From assembly GCA_905250125.1 (NCBI GenBank), contig CAJNOL010000309.1, positions 1,072 to 65,071 of the forward strand: a stretch of 64,000 nt of DNA. The letters run 5' to 3'. This document shows, one piece after another, positions 10,829 through 21,910 of the stretch. Numbering within the stretch: the first letter of the stretch is position 1; each line of letters begins with the position of its first letter. The notes below the pieces were generated by a model. The model was not told the DNA's origin. It did no database searches and worked only from the letters and a program-made list of their open reading frames with translations. Origin of the DNA: Rotaria sordida. Lineage: Eukaryota; Rotifera; Eurotatoria; Philodinida; Philodinidae. The position numbers and the translations under genes are program-made.

Positions 10829-11284
10829 ATGGATGGACTTTATTTGCCTAATGGGCGTCAACTTGCATTAATTGATCGTGATTGGATTCTTGACGAATTA
10901 CCACATTTAGGAAATCCTGACGATAATTCAGACACTAATTATTTACTTGCATCAGCAGCAGCTTCTAATTGTAATACTAGTATAGCATTAGGTGGTTCAA
11001 CAGGTCGAACTACATCAACTTTTGGAACAGGAAGTAGTTCATCACACGAAGCATCTCCTCATACAGTCGGTGGAACTGGTAGAACTGTAGATAGGACAGG
11101 AACTATTAGTGGAAATACAGGAGTTAGTTATCATCATAATTTATCATATAATCTAGACGAATTTGAAAGTGATTTAACATTGCTTTCAGAAATTGTTGAC
11201 GAAACACACAATAAGTGGTCTGATTTTGGACTTAATCAATTACTTACATCATACGCACGTTCAATTCGACCAGTATTTAAATAA
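10829..11284 (+). CDS. Uncharacterised 151-aa protein with Ser/Thr/Gly-rich centre
   Basis: A single-exon open frame of 151 codons that I do not recognise. The N-terminus (L-P-N-G-R-Q-L-A-L-I-D-R-D-W-I-L-D-E-L-P-H) and the C-terminus (E-S-D-L-T-L-L-S-E-I-V-D-E-T-H-N-K-W, then Y-A-R-S-I-R-P-V-F-K) look ordered and acidic-amphipathic. The middle (residues ~40-105) is low-complexity Ser/Thr/Gly/Ala. No signal peptide or membrane segment is visible. The ATG follows an acceptor-like CTCTAG by 20 bases. The frame ends 79 bp before the next gene on the same strand. Codon use resembles the neighbouring genes, which favours a real gene. No function is proposed. Confidence 0.6.
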   Translation: MDGLYLPNGRQLALIDRDWILDELPHLGNPDDNSDTNYLLASAAASNCNTSIALGGSTGRTTSTFGTGSSSSHEASPHTVGGTGRTVDRTGTISGNTGVSYHHNLSYNLDEFESDLTLLSEIVDETHNKWSDFGLNQLLTSYARSIRPVFK

Positions 11285-11363
11285 AATATCGAATATTTAT
11301 TAAACAAAAATTTATTCAAAATAAATTTTGTTTCTTTTTTTTTTTTAACATTTAACTTATATT

Positions 11364-14300
11364 ATGCTTCTTATTCAACGTTATATGTTTCGAATTAAAC
11401 GTTATTTTCTTCGATTTAGTCTTGCGTGTCGTAAACGACAAAAATTAAAACGTTTATTTAGAATATTTCTTATTTTGATTGTTGGCCTTTTAATTTTAAA
11501 TATTATTAATGGTGTACTTTTTTCGAGTATATTATTTTTTCAAGAAAATTCCAATGAACCAGATTATGATCTTGATACACGTCCATATTATCAAACAATT
11601 GAAATGAAAAAACGTTTTGATATATCAGGAAATTATTTAATTGTACAAAATTTTGTACAATATCAAAGTAATTTAACAAAAAATGCTGATTTACTTGCAC
11701 TTAATTTACATACAAGTATTGAAAAACTTCATTTATCATTAAATCATGCAAAAGTTTGGGATGGACCAATATCATTAACTTTATATGTTAAAGGTACTCG
11801 AGCTAGTGATGATATTGATTATGCATCAATGTGGCTTCGATGTAATCATAGATTATTTAAAGTACTTAATATTCATCTTGTTATGTCAGCAACAGCTTAT
11901 GAACGTAAGATATTTAAATTATCAAGTAGCACGAATACGTCAGTTATAATAATCAGATAGTGTAGAAATCTTGAAAAATGATGCCCAAAAATAGATTTGT
12001 TAATGCAGCATCTTTTTGAAGCTAAAATATGGAATTCACATGTGTCCTTTATCCTCTTTATGCTAATACAAAATACATAAAATGATAAATCTCTAGAAGA
12101 CTACAATTGTTTTCCAAGGATAATCGATTGCTATGGGAATGATCTCTCTTATTTCTGCATTTCGAACAGAGATTTTTCTTTCTTTTTTTGTTTTTTATTT
12201 AATTTGTTGATGTACACTTTCGTATTCCGATTTTCTTAATATAACATTTGCATTGTTATTATTCTAACCATTGATTTCACTGGCAAATGTGTCTGTTGTA
12301 CATATCAATTATAGCTACAGGAGATCGTAACGCACTATTTTGTATCTCAATAGGCATGGAAATACCGATATTGATTATTTCTTAACGTTATAACTTAATC
12401 AGTTCACGCTTCATATTACGACCGTAGCAAATTAATGCATGATTGCCCATCATCCTTGACATTATGAATATAAATTTTTATCGACCTATATTTAATTTAG
12501 CAATAAAATAATTGAAATGAGCAATATAGAAATTTAGCAATAAATTTACTGAATCAGCGATAACTATATTGAATGAGCAATAAATATACTGAATCAGCAA
12601 TAATTTACTTAACTTAAAGGTAAATTTTATATAAAAAGGGGCACTATGGATTCATTTTGTTATGCTACATTCCAAAGCGGTGCTATAAGACAGAGTTGTG
12701 TTATACTATACATTATATTTTTGGTCTCTTTCTTTCTCTGCATATGTATCTACACCATTCATGCTCTTTCTCTTTTGTCAGGCTAGCTGTACTGGTTTTT
12801 CTGAATCCGACCAAAGGAATCATTCTATCATCTCGAATATTGAATGGTTATTCGAATACAAATTTTATAGATTAATATTTACTCTTTCAGACTATGCAAT
12901 CAGAACTGTACAACAATCATTCAAAGCCGAAGGTTTTTAAACAAAAAACGCCCGAGTCCATACATTCGGGTCTGATAGAGTCCAAGTATGAACTCCAACC
13001 TTTTTATTTAAAATCCTTCAACTCTGAATGTCTTTTGTACAGTTATAATCACATTGTATGAAAGGGGAAACATTGCTCCACAGATGTGTATTCGAAAAAC
13101 AGTTCAGTATTTCAAAAAATAGATTGACCCAAAATCTTCTGGTCGAGCTCAGAAAACCTGGTGCTGCTCCCTATTGTCAGATACGTTCCCATATTGCTTT
13201 CTCTTTGATCGTTCATTTATTTCTTTCAAGTGATCATTCAGATATATTCTATTCGTATCATATCTATTCTTGGTATATTCTGTCATCTCAGATACAGGTC
13301 TACACGTGTGTGATAACAGGGAGGATCTTATTTTTCGAAAATAAACATCATACACATAAGATCATATTACAGATTTAACATATTTATTTATAGAAATACG
13401 TAAGAAACAGAGGCAGACCACCAAGGCAAAAAAAAAGCTTTATTGACCCAATAATATACTATATTTTTGATTTCTTTTTTTTTTATTTTCGATTGTAACT
13501 AAAAATAATGCAGTTTTTCTTTTATTTATTGCTAAAATATGGAATTATTACTGCCATTTAATGAATTAGTTATTGTTCATTTAATAATATAAAATTGCTC
13601 AATAAAGTTTTTTTTATTGCTCACAAATTATTGCTAAAACGTATGTTAATTATTGCTGATTCCAATATTTTTATTGCTCAAATAAATACTAGCCATTTTT
13701 ATCCATGCAAAAATCAAAGATTGTACTATTTAGAACATTTATAAACATGTTCCAACCATTCAAATTTCGAGGAAGGCTTTGGAATGTTCTGGAACACTCT
13801 CAGCCTTGTTGTTAATGTTGTTCGACGCCTTTTCTTGCGTTGCTAAGAAACTCTAAGAAAGGAGTCCGACGCCTGTTGTCCTCGATTGCTATGCAAATGT
13901 ACTCAATGATCGTTGGTCTTCTCACGTTGCTATAAGTGGGAACCGAGAAATTTCTACTAAAAAGTTATACCCATTATATTTTTCATCGAAAAATATAATA
14001 TGAGTTCCAAAAAACTCCTCTATTGAAATTTTGTTTAGTTTCGATACCTTTAAGAATAATGATTAGATATACATACAATAATAAATTGAACTCATAATAT
14101 AATAAGTAAAAAAAATAGATTCTACAGAGTAATAACAAACAGTGATATGTCACAAGAGAGATTATTTAACAATGAATAAAAAAATGATATCTAGAATAGT
14201 ATAATTAATCTCCAAGAGAACACGTAAAAGAAAAACATTATAAGCACAATACAATTTTATTATTCCGTTTCGACGATTTGATTTGATCTTCCTAATAGAA

Positions 14301-15227
14301 AAAAAGTTACAATAACGATATGATAACAAAAACTTTTACTAAACATTTCCATGAATTCAAACATTGAAATATTTCTAATGACATATTTAATTTAGGTTCA
14401 ATATCAAATCAACATCATACTCATAGTGTTAAATATGCTGTTAGTTGTCAAAATCTAAATTATATAAATCATACGGATGAAACTGATTCAACTCCATATC
14501 CATCAAATCTTCTTCGTAATATAGCTCGTCTTGGTACAACACCATTAACTGTACAATATATTTTAACACTTGATATTGATATATTTCCTGCATCAGATCT
14601 TTTTCATCATCTTGTTTCATTTTATACTCAAACAACAACAACAGAACAATTTAATCGTACACTTTATGTTATTCCAGCATTTGAAATTCATATTGATACG
14701 GTAAAACATTCAGCACCACTACCACAAAATAAACGTGAATTAATTTTATTATGGAATGATAATCAATTACAACCATTACAAGCTGATGTTTGTCCAACAT
14801 GTCAATTTTTAACAAATTATCAAGCATGGAAACAAGAAGCAAGTGATGATAAAATTATTCCTATATTTCGACCACATTATTCACAACCATGGCAACCATA
14901 TTATATTGGACCTAAAGATGTACCAACATTTGATCCACGTTTTAAATCACATGCACATGCTAGAATAAGTCAAGTAAGAATAATATATAAATTTTCTATC
15001 TTAGTTTATTTATTTTTTAATATTTATTATTTTAGTGTTGTGAAACTTTTATGAATGGCTATGATTATGCTGTATTAAATAATGTTTATTTATATCGATT
15101 AGGTTTTCTTGATAAATCTCAATTACCAACAACAGAATTAATTGATGATGATACATCAGTTTTACTTTTTGATCAATTTCGTGAAGATCTATTAAAACAT
15201 TATACAAATACAACAAGAAAATGTTGA
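11364..15227 (+). CDS. B4GAT1: Beta-1,4-glucuronyltransferase 1-like (GT49 family) glycosyltransferase
   Basis: Three exons: 11364-11904, 14396-14973, 15036-15227; 436 aa. B4GAT1 primes matriglycan on alpha-dystroglycan by adding glucuronate to xylose in the Golgi; LARGE proteins share the GT49 domain. Seen here: a short basic cytosolic tail, one membrane anchor (residues ~31-52) giving type II topology, a D-I-D metal-binding motif at 240-242 within T-L-D-I-D-I-F-P, the Y-I-G-P-K-D-V-P-T-F-D-P-R-F block, R-I-S-Q then a Cys pair at the last splice site, and a C-terminal R-K-C tail similar to the vertebrate P-R-R-C. Length is near the human 415 aa. Intron 1 is 2491 bp and contains a mobile-element-like structure (12486-13692). 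The gap to the preceding gene is only 79 bp, with a poly-T run but no AG before the ATG. Confidence 0.85.
12486..13692. mobile_element. Non-autonomous element with inverted AGCAATAA motif arrays, in B4GAT1-like intron 1
   Basis: The left end holds six direct copies of the decamer TNAGCAATAA at 12497, 12518, 12534, 12554, 12574 and 12594, spaced 16-21 bp. The right end holds the reverse complement TTATTGCTNA at 13526, 13570 (one change), 13592 (partial), 13614, 13628, 13650 and 13671. The outermost ~25 bases (CTATATTTAATTTAGCAAT from 12486, against CTAGTATTTATTTGAGCAAT read inward from 13692) form an imperfect terminal inverted repeat. This resembles subterminal transposase-binding arrays of DNA transposons. 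The interior (about 12620-13500) has no recognisable transposase. A target duplication was not identified. Confidence 0.6.
13782..13794. promoter_or_regulatory. Perfect three-unit heat-shock-element-like motif
   Basis: GAATGTTCTGGAA matches the alternating nGAAn/nTTCn array bound by heat-shock factor trimers, with exact 5-bp spacing. It lies in B4GAT1-like intron 1, between the mobile element and exon 2. Chance occurrence in AT-rich DNA is possible and no heat-shock gene is adjacent. Confidence 0.3.
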
Positions 15228-15940
15228 TCCAGATGATTTCTGTTATTGTCTTTTCTTTTTTTTTTTTTTTTATGTAAATCTAATTTTTTTCTCATTTTTT
15301 ATTATCTTTTCAATAGAATTATAACGAATGAAGTAAAAGTTCTGCATTTATTTTGTTTTCAGTATAACATGGATAACAACTCGTCGTAGACACTTGCTAG
15401 TTTTCTTATTAGAACGAGCAAAGCTGTGTAAAAATATTTCGTTCAAAATACTTACCGAAGGCTAAAAAGTTTTTAAAAGAATCTATGAGTAAAACAGTTC
15501 TCTGTACACTTCTGGAATTTAGAAGAGATCTTCTACTCACTAAGAAAGTTGGTCTTACTTTCCGTCTTTTATTAGGTTTTGTAGCTCTACGATAGAGCAT
15601 TGTAAACATGTAAAAATAAAATAAAATTTTCAAGCTATCATTTGAGTTCGAAATCGATATTTTTCTAAAGTCCTCTGTTTCATGCTGTTGTTAAATTAGA
15701 GTTTAATGAGCCCGCTACAAAAGCACATTATATAAAACAGAATACAGTTTTTCCATAAGACATAATGAGCAGAAATGGGATTGATTTGCGTTTTTTAGAA
15801 CCAAACCGATCCCAATTTTGTTTAGGATAAGTTTCTACGATGAGTCATCGTTATGCTATGCTAAAAACAAAATAAATACAGAACTTTTGTATCATCTATT
15901 AACTTGAATGCAAAATAAAATATTGTTATCATTTATAGAT
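15228..15940. other. Spacer between B4GAT1-like and TPC genes
   Basis: AT-rich, with long T runs just after the B4GAT1-like stop. No gene, repeat or RNA recognised. ATTTATAG at 15931-15938, two bases before the ATG at 15941, looks like a splice or trans-splice acceptor. Confidence 0.45.
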
Positions 15941-18900
15941 ATGGAAAGAGAAGAAATAATTAATTCTATAGAAACAAATTTAATTAGTAATTTTCAATCT
16001 ATAACAATTAAAAATCGTTTAAAGAAATTTTTTGGTTTACCAACATCTATACATAGTGAATATATTGATGATAATGAACAATGTTCTTGGTGTATGTTAA
16101 GATATAGAATATAAATAATAATAAAAAATAAAGAAAAGGCTTTTTTTTTTGTTATAGCTTCAAATACACTTTTATGTGCAACTACCTTTCTCGAAGATGC
16201 AGTCAATTATCAATCTATAAGACATAAAATAACACGAAAATATTTATTAATCTATCGATGGTTTTCATGTCCGATGATAAAAAAGTAATTGACAAAAACA
16301 AAATTATTTTTAAATGAGTATTGATAAATTGATATATCTTATAGATTACATCAGATTATGTTGATAATTAATCTTTGTTTGGCATTTTTTGAACGACCAT
16401 CATCATTTAGTATAACATCAGATGTTCGTGATAAACCTGATCGAATTATTTTTCCATATTTTATACTTATGACAATAGAAGGTTTAACACTTCTTTGGTT
16501 TAGTTGCTATATTTTTGTGAAAGTAAGTGATTGAAATTTTGATATTTGTTGTTGTTTAATTAATAAAATGATAATTAGATTGCTTGTTTTGGTATAAAAT
16601 ATATTCGACAACGATTTTGGATAGTAATTTTTTTTATTGTTATAAGTTATTCATTATGTGAATGGTTTGTTATGTTGTTATTTCTTAGTCAAACATATCA
16701 AGGTGTATGTATGAAATAATTGAAGAAAATACTTTTGTTTTAATGATAATAGAAATATTTAGATTCGTCTTCGACGTATGTTTCGTCCTATATTTATGAT
16801 TGAATCATCACAATTGATGAAAAAAGCATTTGCAGCTTTACATAAAAATGCGTTAACCATTATAGCGTATGTCAAAATAGAAAAACAATTGATAATGATA
16901 TGGTTTTTTTTTAAATTTTCTATCTAGTTCTATTTCATTGGCACTTATTCATATTCTTTTCTTTGCTGTTATGGCTATGTTTCTATTTCCTCGATCAGAT
17001 GTATATGATTACAAGGAAAAATATTATTTTTTTTCCATAAAATTCTTTCTTTATTTAGACTCGACCAGATAGTCAAGGCAGTACTTATTTTTCTAATTTA
17101 CACGATTCAACCTTACAATTACTTGTACTTCATTCAACAGCGAATAATCCTGATATAATGATACCAGGTAAAAATTCATTTTAATCGAGAACAACAAAAA
17201 GAGCCTTTATTGTTGACTATTCCTAGCTTATTCGGACAATCGATTGAATGCATTATTCTTCATCATTTTTGTTGTTATTGGTAAAATGCAGGCAAATTGA
17301 TAATAACTTACCGAAATTGTTTTTGTTTTTATTTATTTATTTAATTCAGGCATTTATTGGATACAAAATATAATAACAGCAGTAGTTTATCGTGCTTTTC
17401 GAGGTTATTTTTTAAATTCAATTATTAATTTACAATTAAGACGACGAATAGCTGTACGAGCTTCATTTGAAATTTTAAAAAAACGTATAACATCTGAAGG
17501 ATTAATTGAAATAAAGTAGCAATCATAAAAAGAAAAATAATTGATTTTTGAGAGAGAAGAAAATTTAATTTTTTTAGAGATAATATACCAATATCAGTTG
17601 TTCAAATAGTATTAAATTATGTATCAATGAATAAATGGCATTTTGATCGAATTAATGAAGTATGCAACCAAAACAAAATTAATGAATATAAATTTAAATT
17701 TTTCTATTTAGAGACTTTCTGAATTAATCCATGAAAATGACTCAATTAATCTTGATCAATATTCTCATACAATGCAATTATTAGATTTAAATCCAAAATT
17801 AGCACCGGTAAAAAAGACAAACAAATAATAATAATAATAATAAAACTAAGACAAAAAAAAATAATAATCTTGTATTTAAGGGACTTAATATCCGAACATT
17901 AGGTGAAAATACACTCGATCGTTTTAAAGCTATTTGTCGTTCAAAAGCATTTGATTTTATTGGAACAATATTTGCTATATTAAGTGTTCTTTTTGTTACA
18001 GTAAATAATGATTTAATCGTTTTTTTTTATATGATATTTTGAGCTTTTTATGTTATTTTCAATAGATTGAAGTTAGTGATCATCATTTAAATACTAATTA
18101 CAATGATATAGTAACATATACATTACCCATGGCAATTATTAATTTATGTTTTATATTTTATTTTGTTCTTGAAATAGTACTTAAAGCATGGGCATTTGGT
18201 ACAGTAAATTTTTTTCGTTCATCATCTATGCATATATTAGAAGCTATTGTAGCATTTACATGTTTTGTAAGAGAGAAAAAAAAAACAAATGATTTATTTA
18301 TATTTTGTTATGTATTACATTTAAATAGTTTTTGCAAATTATTTATTTGGCAATACATCGAACACTGATTGTTTCACTAATGTAAGAACAAAAAAAAACA
18401 CAAAAGAAATTTTTGTTTCGTTTTTTGTTTTTTGTTTTTTTTTGATTTAAATAATTTTTAATTAATAGATATGTTGAAATGATCAAGAAAGAAAAAACAA
18501 TTTTTCCGCTTTGGGCAGCAATAAAAGTTTGCAATATGTTATTTATTTATAGATTAATTCGGTTTTTACCAGCATCAAAAAATATTCGAATTATTGTTGG
18601 AACGATTCTTGATGAATTTCGAAATGGTGGAGCTTTCTTTGGACTTTTATTCGTAATTTTTCTTAATTTTAATTAATAACATATGATGTAAAAGTCATAA
18701 CATAAGATATCGATCTCTATTTCTCTTTGATAAAAGATGGAGTCGATCTGAACACGTCAGACAGGGTCGGATCGGTTTGTTGATCTATGATGTGACCAGT
18801 CGATAGCCGTTCATCTCTGAGATGCTGAAAGAAAACATTTTTGTACTCTTTCGAATTATATATTTCTTTGTTTGTAACACGTTCATCAATGAAATGATAC

Positions 18901-20881
18901 AACAGAAAAGAGAAACACTCTTCAAAACATCTGTACTTTTTCTATAAAAGAATGACACAATATATCGATCCATATGTTTCGTTGGTAATTATATTATGAA
19001 AAGAATATCTTTTTTATCAGCCAATAACCAAAACGAAGGATACGAAATTCGTATACGCTCCGTATCCGAGTGTATTATATGACTCAGTATTACGACCGTA
19101 TTTCTCCGTATCGTATACGGAGAAATACGATCGTAACACTGAACCGTGTAATGCACCAATAAAGGACGATTTATGGTCGTTTATGAGCGTGCTTGTTGAA
19201 CCGAAGTACGAAATTTTCTTCTTTTTTTTTTATATAGTGTATGATTTACGCTTGTCATCTATATTCGTCAATGAAGTGAGACAAGAAAAAAGAGAAATAT
19301 TTGTGCAAAAGATTTGCAATTTTTTGTAAGAATTCATCCAAAATATTTTCTTTGACAAAAGTTAATTATAATCGAACTTTTTATCAATTCACAAAAAATC
19401 GAATGTTTCTCATTGTTCTCTTTTTATTTCATTTTCGAATATGTGACAAATAAAAATCATATACTATTCGAAAGAGAAGCAAATTTTCTATGAATTGAAT
19501 ACCAAAAATATTTATTGATAAATATGTCTATCAAAGAGATATTTAGATTAACATTTTGCGCTGTCTTTTCTAAATCTTATACAAAAAGTGGAAATCTTTT
19601 TTTAAAAGGATGTTTCTCCTGTTGTTGCATCATTTCGTTTATGAATATATTATAAAAATAAATTATATACAGATCGAAAGAGGAGAAAAGTTCTATCCCG
19701 ATTTCGTTCTAGAGAGAAAATATTCCAGAGTTTATTTGTATCACATCTAAAAACAAATCTTTCAATACTTGTGTTTTGATTTATCTATTCGATGACTAAC
19801 ATTTTTTTTGTTGATTTATCTCTCTTGAATTATGTTCTGATTGATGTGATTTATAAGATTGTTTTGCTTGAAAACCAAAAAAATATTTCTATATAATTTT
19901 TAGTTCCGGATGGAAGAATTTTTTTCTCGTAGTCCTAACAAACTTTCAAATTTTGGTGCTACACATCTCTATTCGGCACACTTCTATGAAAGAGAAATAG
20001 AATTCGAATTTTTGTGCCATTACTTTTATATCGTATGTTGTATTTACAAGATATAATATAATATTCTAGAGTTTTTATTATGTATATTCAATATTTGGAA
20101 TGGAATTATTTGGTGGTGAAGTTGATGATCTTTACAGACGTTATAATCAATCAAATATAACGTGACTATTCTTAATTAATTTTAATTTTTAATGATAAAT
20201 TATATGTTTGTAGAGTTTGTGGCACTTATGAACAACTTGAATATTGGCCAAATGGATTTAATGATTTCTATGCAAGTTAAAAAAAAAAAACGATTAAAAT
20301 TTAAATCTTTATAGTTTTATTTTATAGTCATCAATTATTACATTGTATAATATAATGATTGTAAATCAATGGTATGTGTTTGTTTATGGATTTCGTGCTG
20401 CAACAAATTCAATGTAAAGACTTTGCTTTATCTCTCAGTGTTGTTGTTTTTTTTTTATATTAAATTTCTTCTATTTTCAATAGATGGAGTGAATTATATT
20501 TTATATTATGGTATTTATTTGTAACAACTATTGGATTAAATGTTTGTCTTGCATTAAGTGGTGATGTGAGTTTATCATTGTTATGATGATTTTTTTTTCT
20601 GTTTTTAATTATTATTATTTTGATTTATTTTAGATTCATGATGCTAAAAAACAACGAGCTGATCAAAATGAAGAATTAATTGTATCGAATATGTATGATA
20701 TTTATCGGTATGTTAATCAATTAGATTTGAAAAAAAAAATAAAAGTTTAAATTAATAACTTTTTTTTTTAATTAGATCTCATATAAATGAACCATCATCA
20801 GAAGAAATTACACGACGATTAAATGAACATCCATATATTAATTTTCGTCAACATTCTAATGAAGAAATAAATTTAGCTTGA
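15941..20881 (+). CDS. TPCN2: Two-pore channel, TPC2-like
   Basis: 21 exons: 15941-16091, 16158-16284, 16345-16522, 16579-16704, 16763-16866, 16928-17000, 17059-17167, 17227-17280, 17350-17515, 17578-17659, 17712-17807, 17881-18000, 18066-18266, 18329-18381, 18469-18652, 20070-20161, 20214-20271, 20328-20413, 20484-20565, 20634-20707, 20776-20881; 773 aa. TPCs are endolysosomal Na+/Ca2+ channels controlled by PI(3,5)P2 and NAADP, with two six-helix repeats per subunit. Seen: first filter S-T-A-N-N-P-D-I-M-I-P-A-Y, then the inner helix ending F-R-G-Y; second-repeat S4 R-L-I-R-F-L-P-A-S-K; G-T-Y-E-Q-L-E-Y-W-P-N before the second filter I-V-N-Q-W, where TPC2 has V-N-N-W; and a tail I-T-R-R-L-N-E-H-P like TPC2. 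An in-frame ATG at 15908 lies before a probable acceptor, so 15941 is preferred. One intron appears to be GC-AG. Confidence 0.9.
18653..20069. repeat. 1.4-kb TPC intron with long hairpin and repeated blocks
   Basis: The intron is more than ten times longer than the others of this gene. At 19084-19111 and 19115-19142 lie 28-bp arms with two mismatches around a 3-base loop; the inner 15 bp pair perfectly (CGTATTTCTCCGTAT against ATACGGAGAAATACG). Blocks of the type TTCRTCAATGAARTGA followed by A/G-rich ..AGAGAAA recur at about 18877 and 19266 in direct orientation and at about 19400 and 19600 in inverted orientation. No coding capacity recognised. Confidence 0.6.
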
Positions 20882-21239
20882 AAAATAATATCGTTGTTTT
20901 TTTGTATCAGGGATGTGATGACAAGGAGATGAAGAGATGCCAAGGATGCATATCCCTACAATGAAAGGAAAATTGTCATTTTCTCTATCGAAAAATATTC
21001 TTTGTATTAACAACAGAGGTCACAGAATGGAAAAAAAACTAATGTACCCAGTCGCCATGTAAAGTATATATATATATATTACATACCTTACTAATTCTCT
21101 GAAAATTTTTCTAACACATCTTCCACTATCACTACTTTTCTTTCTTCACCACAGCTTTGTTCTACACAATTTATTTTTCTATGGTTTTCTAAAAGGTTTT
21201 TAAAATAAAGACATTCATGATTTTTTTTCCCTTTCCTAG
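20882..21239. other. Spacer between TPC and Ohr genes
   Basis: 358 bp. Contains AGGGATGTGATGACAAGG (20909) and, in inverted sense, GCATATCCCTAC (about 20958), and a short (TA)n run at 21066-21080. CCTTTCCTAG directly abuts the ATG at 21240 and is a strong candidate spliced-leader acceptor. Confidence 0.45.
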
Positions 21240-21800
21240 ATGATTAATAATCTAGTTCGTTCGTTGTTATCATTTCGTAGCATTAATCCATTAGGTGGAT
21301 CGATGCGTGCTTTTTCTATTATGTATACTGCTCGTTGTACAGCAACAGGTGATCATAATGGTCGTGTTGTGTGTGATGATGATCGATCACATCTAGATGT
21401 GAAATTAACTAAACCAAAAGAACTAGGTGGTTTAGGTGGTTCAGGAACAAACCCTGAAGAATTATTTGCTGCTGGTTATAGTGCTTGTTTTTTAGCTGCC
21501 ATGGGTTTAGCAGCACAAAATCTTAAAAAATCACTACCATCAGCATCAAGTGTTAGTGCAGCTGTTAGTATTGGTAAACATGATAATGGTAATTATGGTT
21601 TCAAAGTTGAATTAACAGTTAAAATACCAAATGCTAAACAAGCAGATGCTGATGCTTTAGTTAAAGCTGCACATAATATATGTCCTTATTCTCGTAAGTT
21701 GTTATTTTCTTTTTTTTGATTAAAATAATTAATTTAATATGAAATATTGTTAGATGCAACACGTAATAATATCGATGTTAAAATCAAAACTATAACATAA
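21240..21800 (+). CDS. Organic hydroperoxide resistance protein (Ohr/OsmC family), likely mitochondrial
   Basis: Two exons, 21240-21693 and 21754-21800; 166 aa. Ohr proteins reduce organic and fatty-acid hydroperoxides with a reactive cysteine pair, using lipoylated proteins as electron donors in bacteria. Both cysteines are present: Cys83 in N-P-E-E-L-F-A-A-G-Y-S-A-C-F and Cys148 in N-I-C-P-Y-S-H-A-T-R. The G-G-L-G-G-S-G-T segment before the first motif is also Ohr-like. The first ~26 residues are Arg/Ser-rich without acidic residues and read as a mitochondrial targeting extension absent from bacterial Ohr. The family is chiefly bacterial and fungal, so horizontal origin is likely; the 60-bp intron and host-like codon use show it is domesticated rather than contamination. 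Converges with the protease gene, 110 bp away. Confidence 0.9.
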
Positions 21801-21910
21801 AATCAACTATGACGAATACTTATTCTTCTATATTAGAGTTTTGTTTTATTTTTTATTTTTTATTTAAATAAATATAAATATATTTTCAATCGACTATCGA
21901 AGTTAATGTT

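Noticed and set aside
13058-13378. 106-codon open frame inside the B4GAT1-like intron
   Set aside because: No similarity to a transposase or other family; lies within the mobile-element interior and lacks conserved features.
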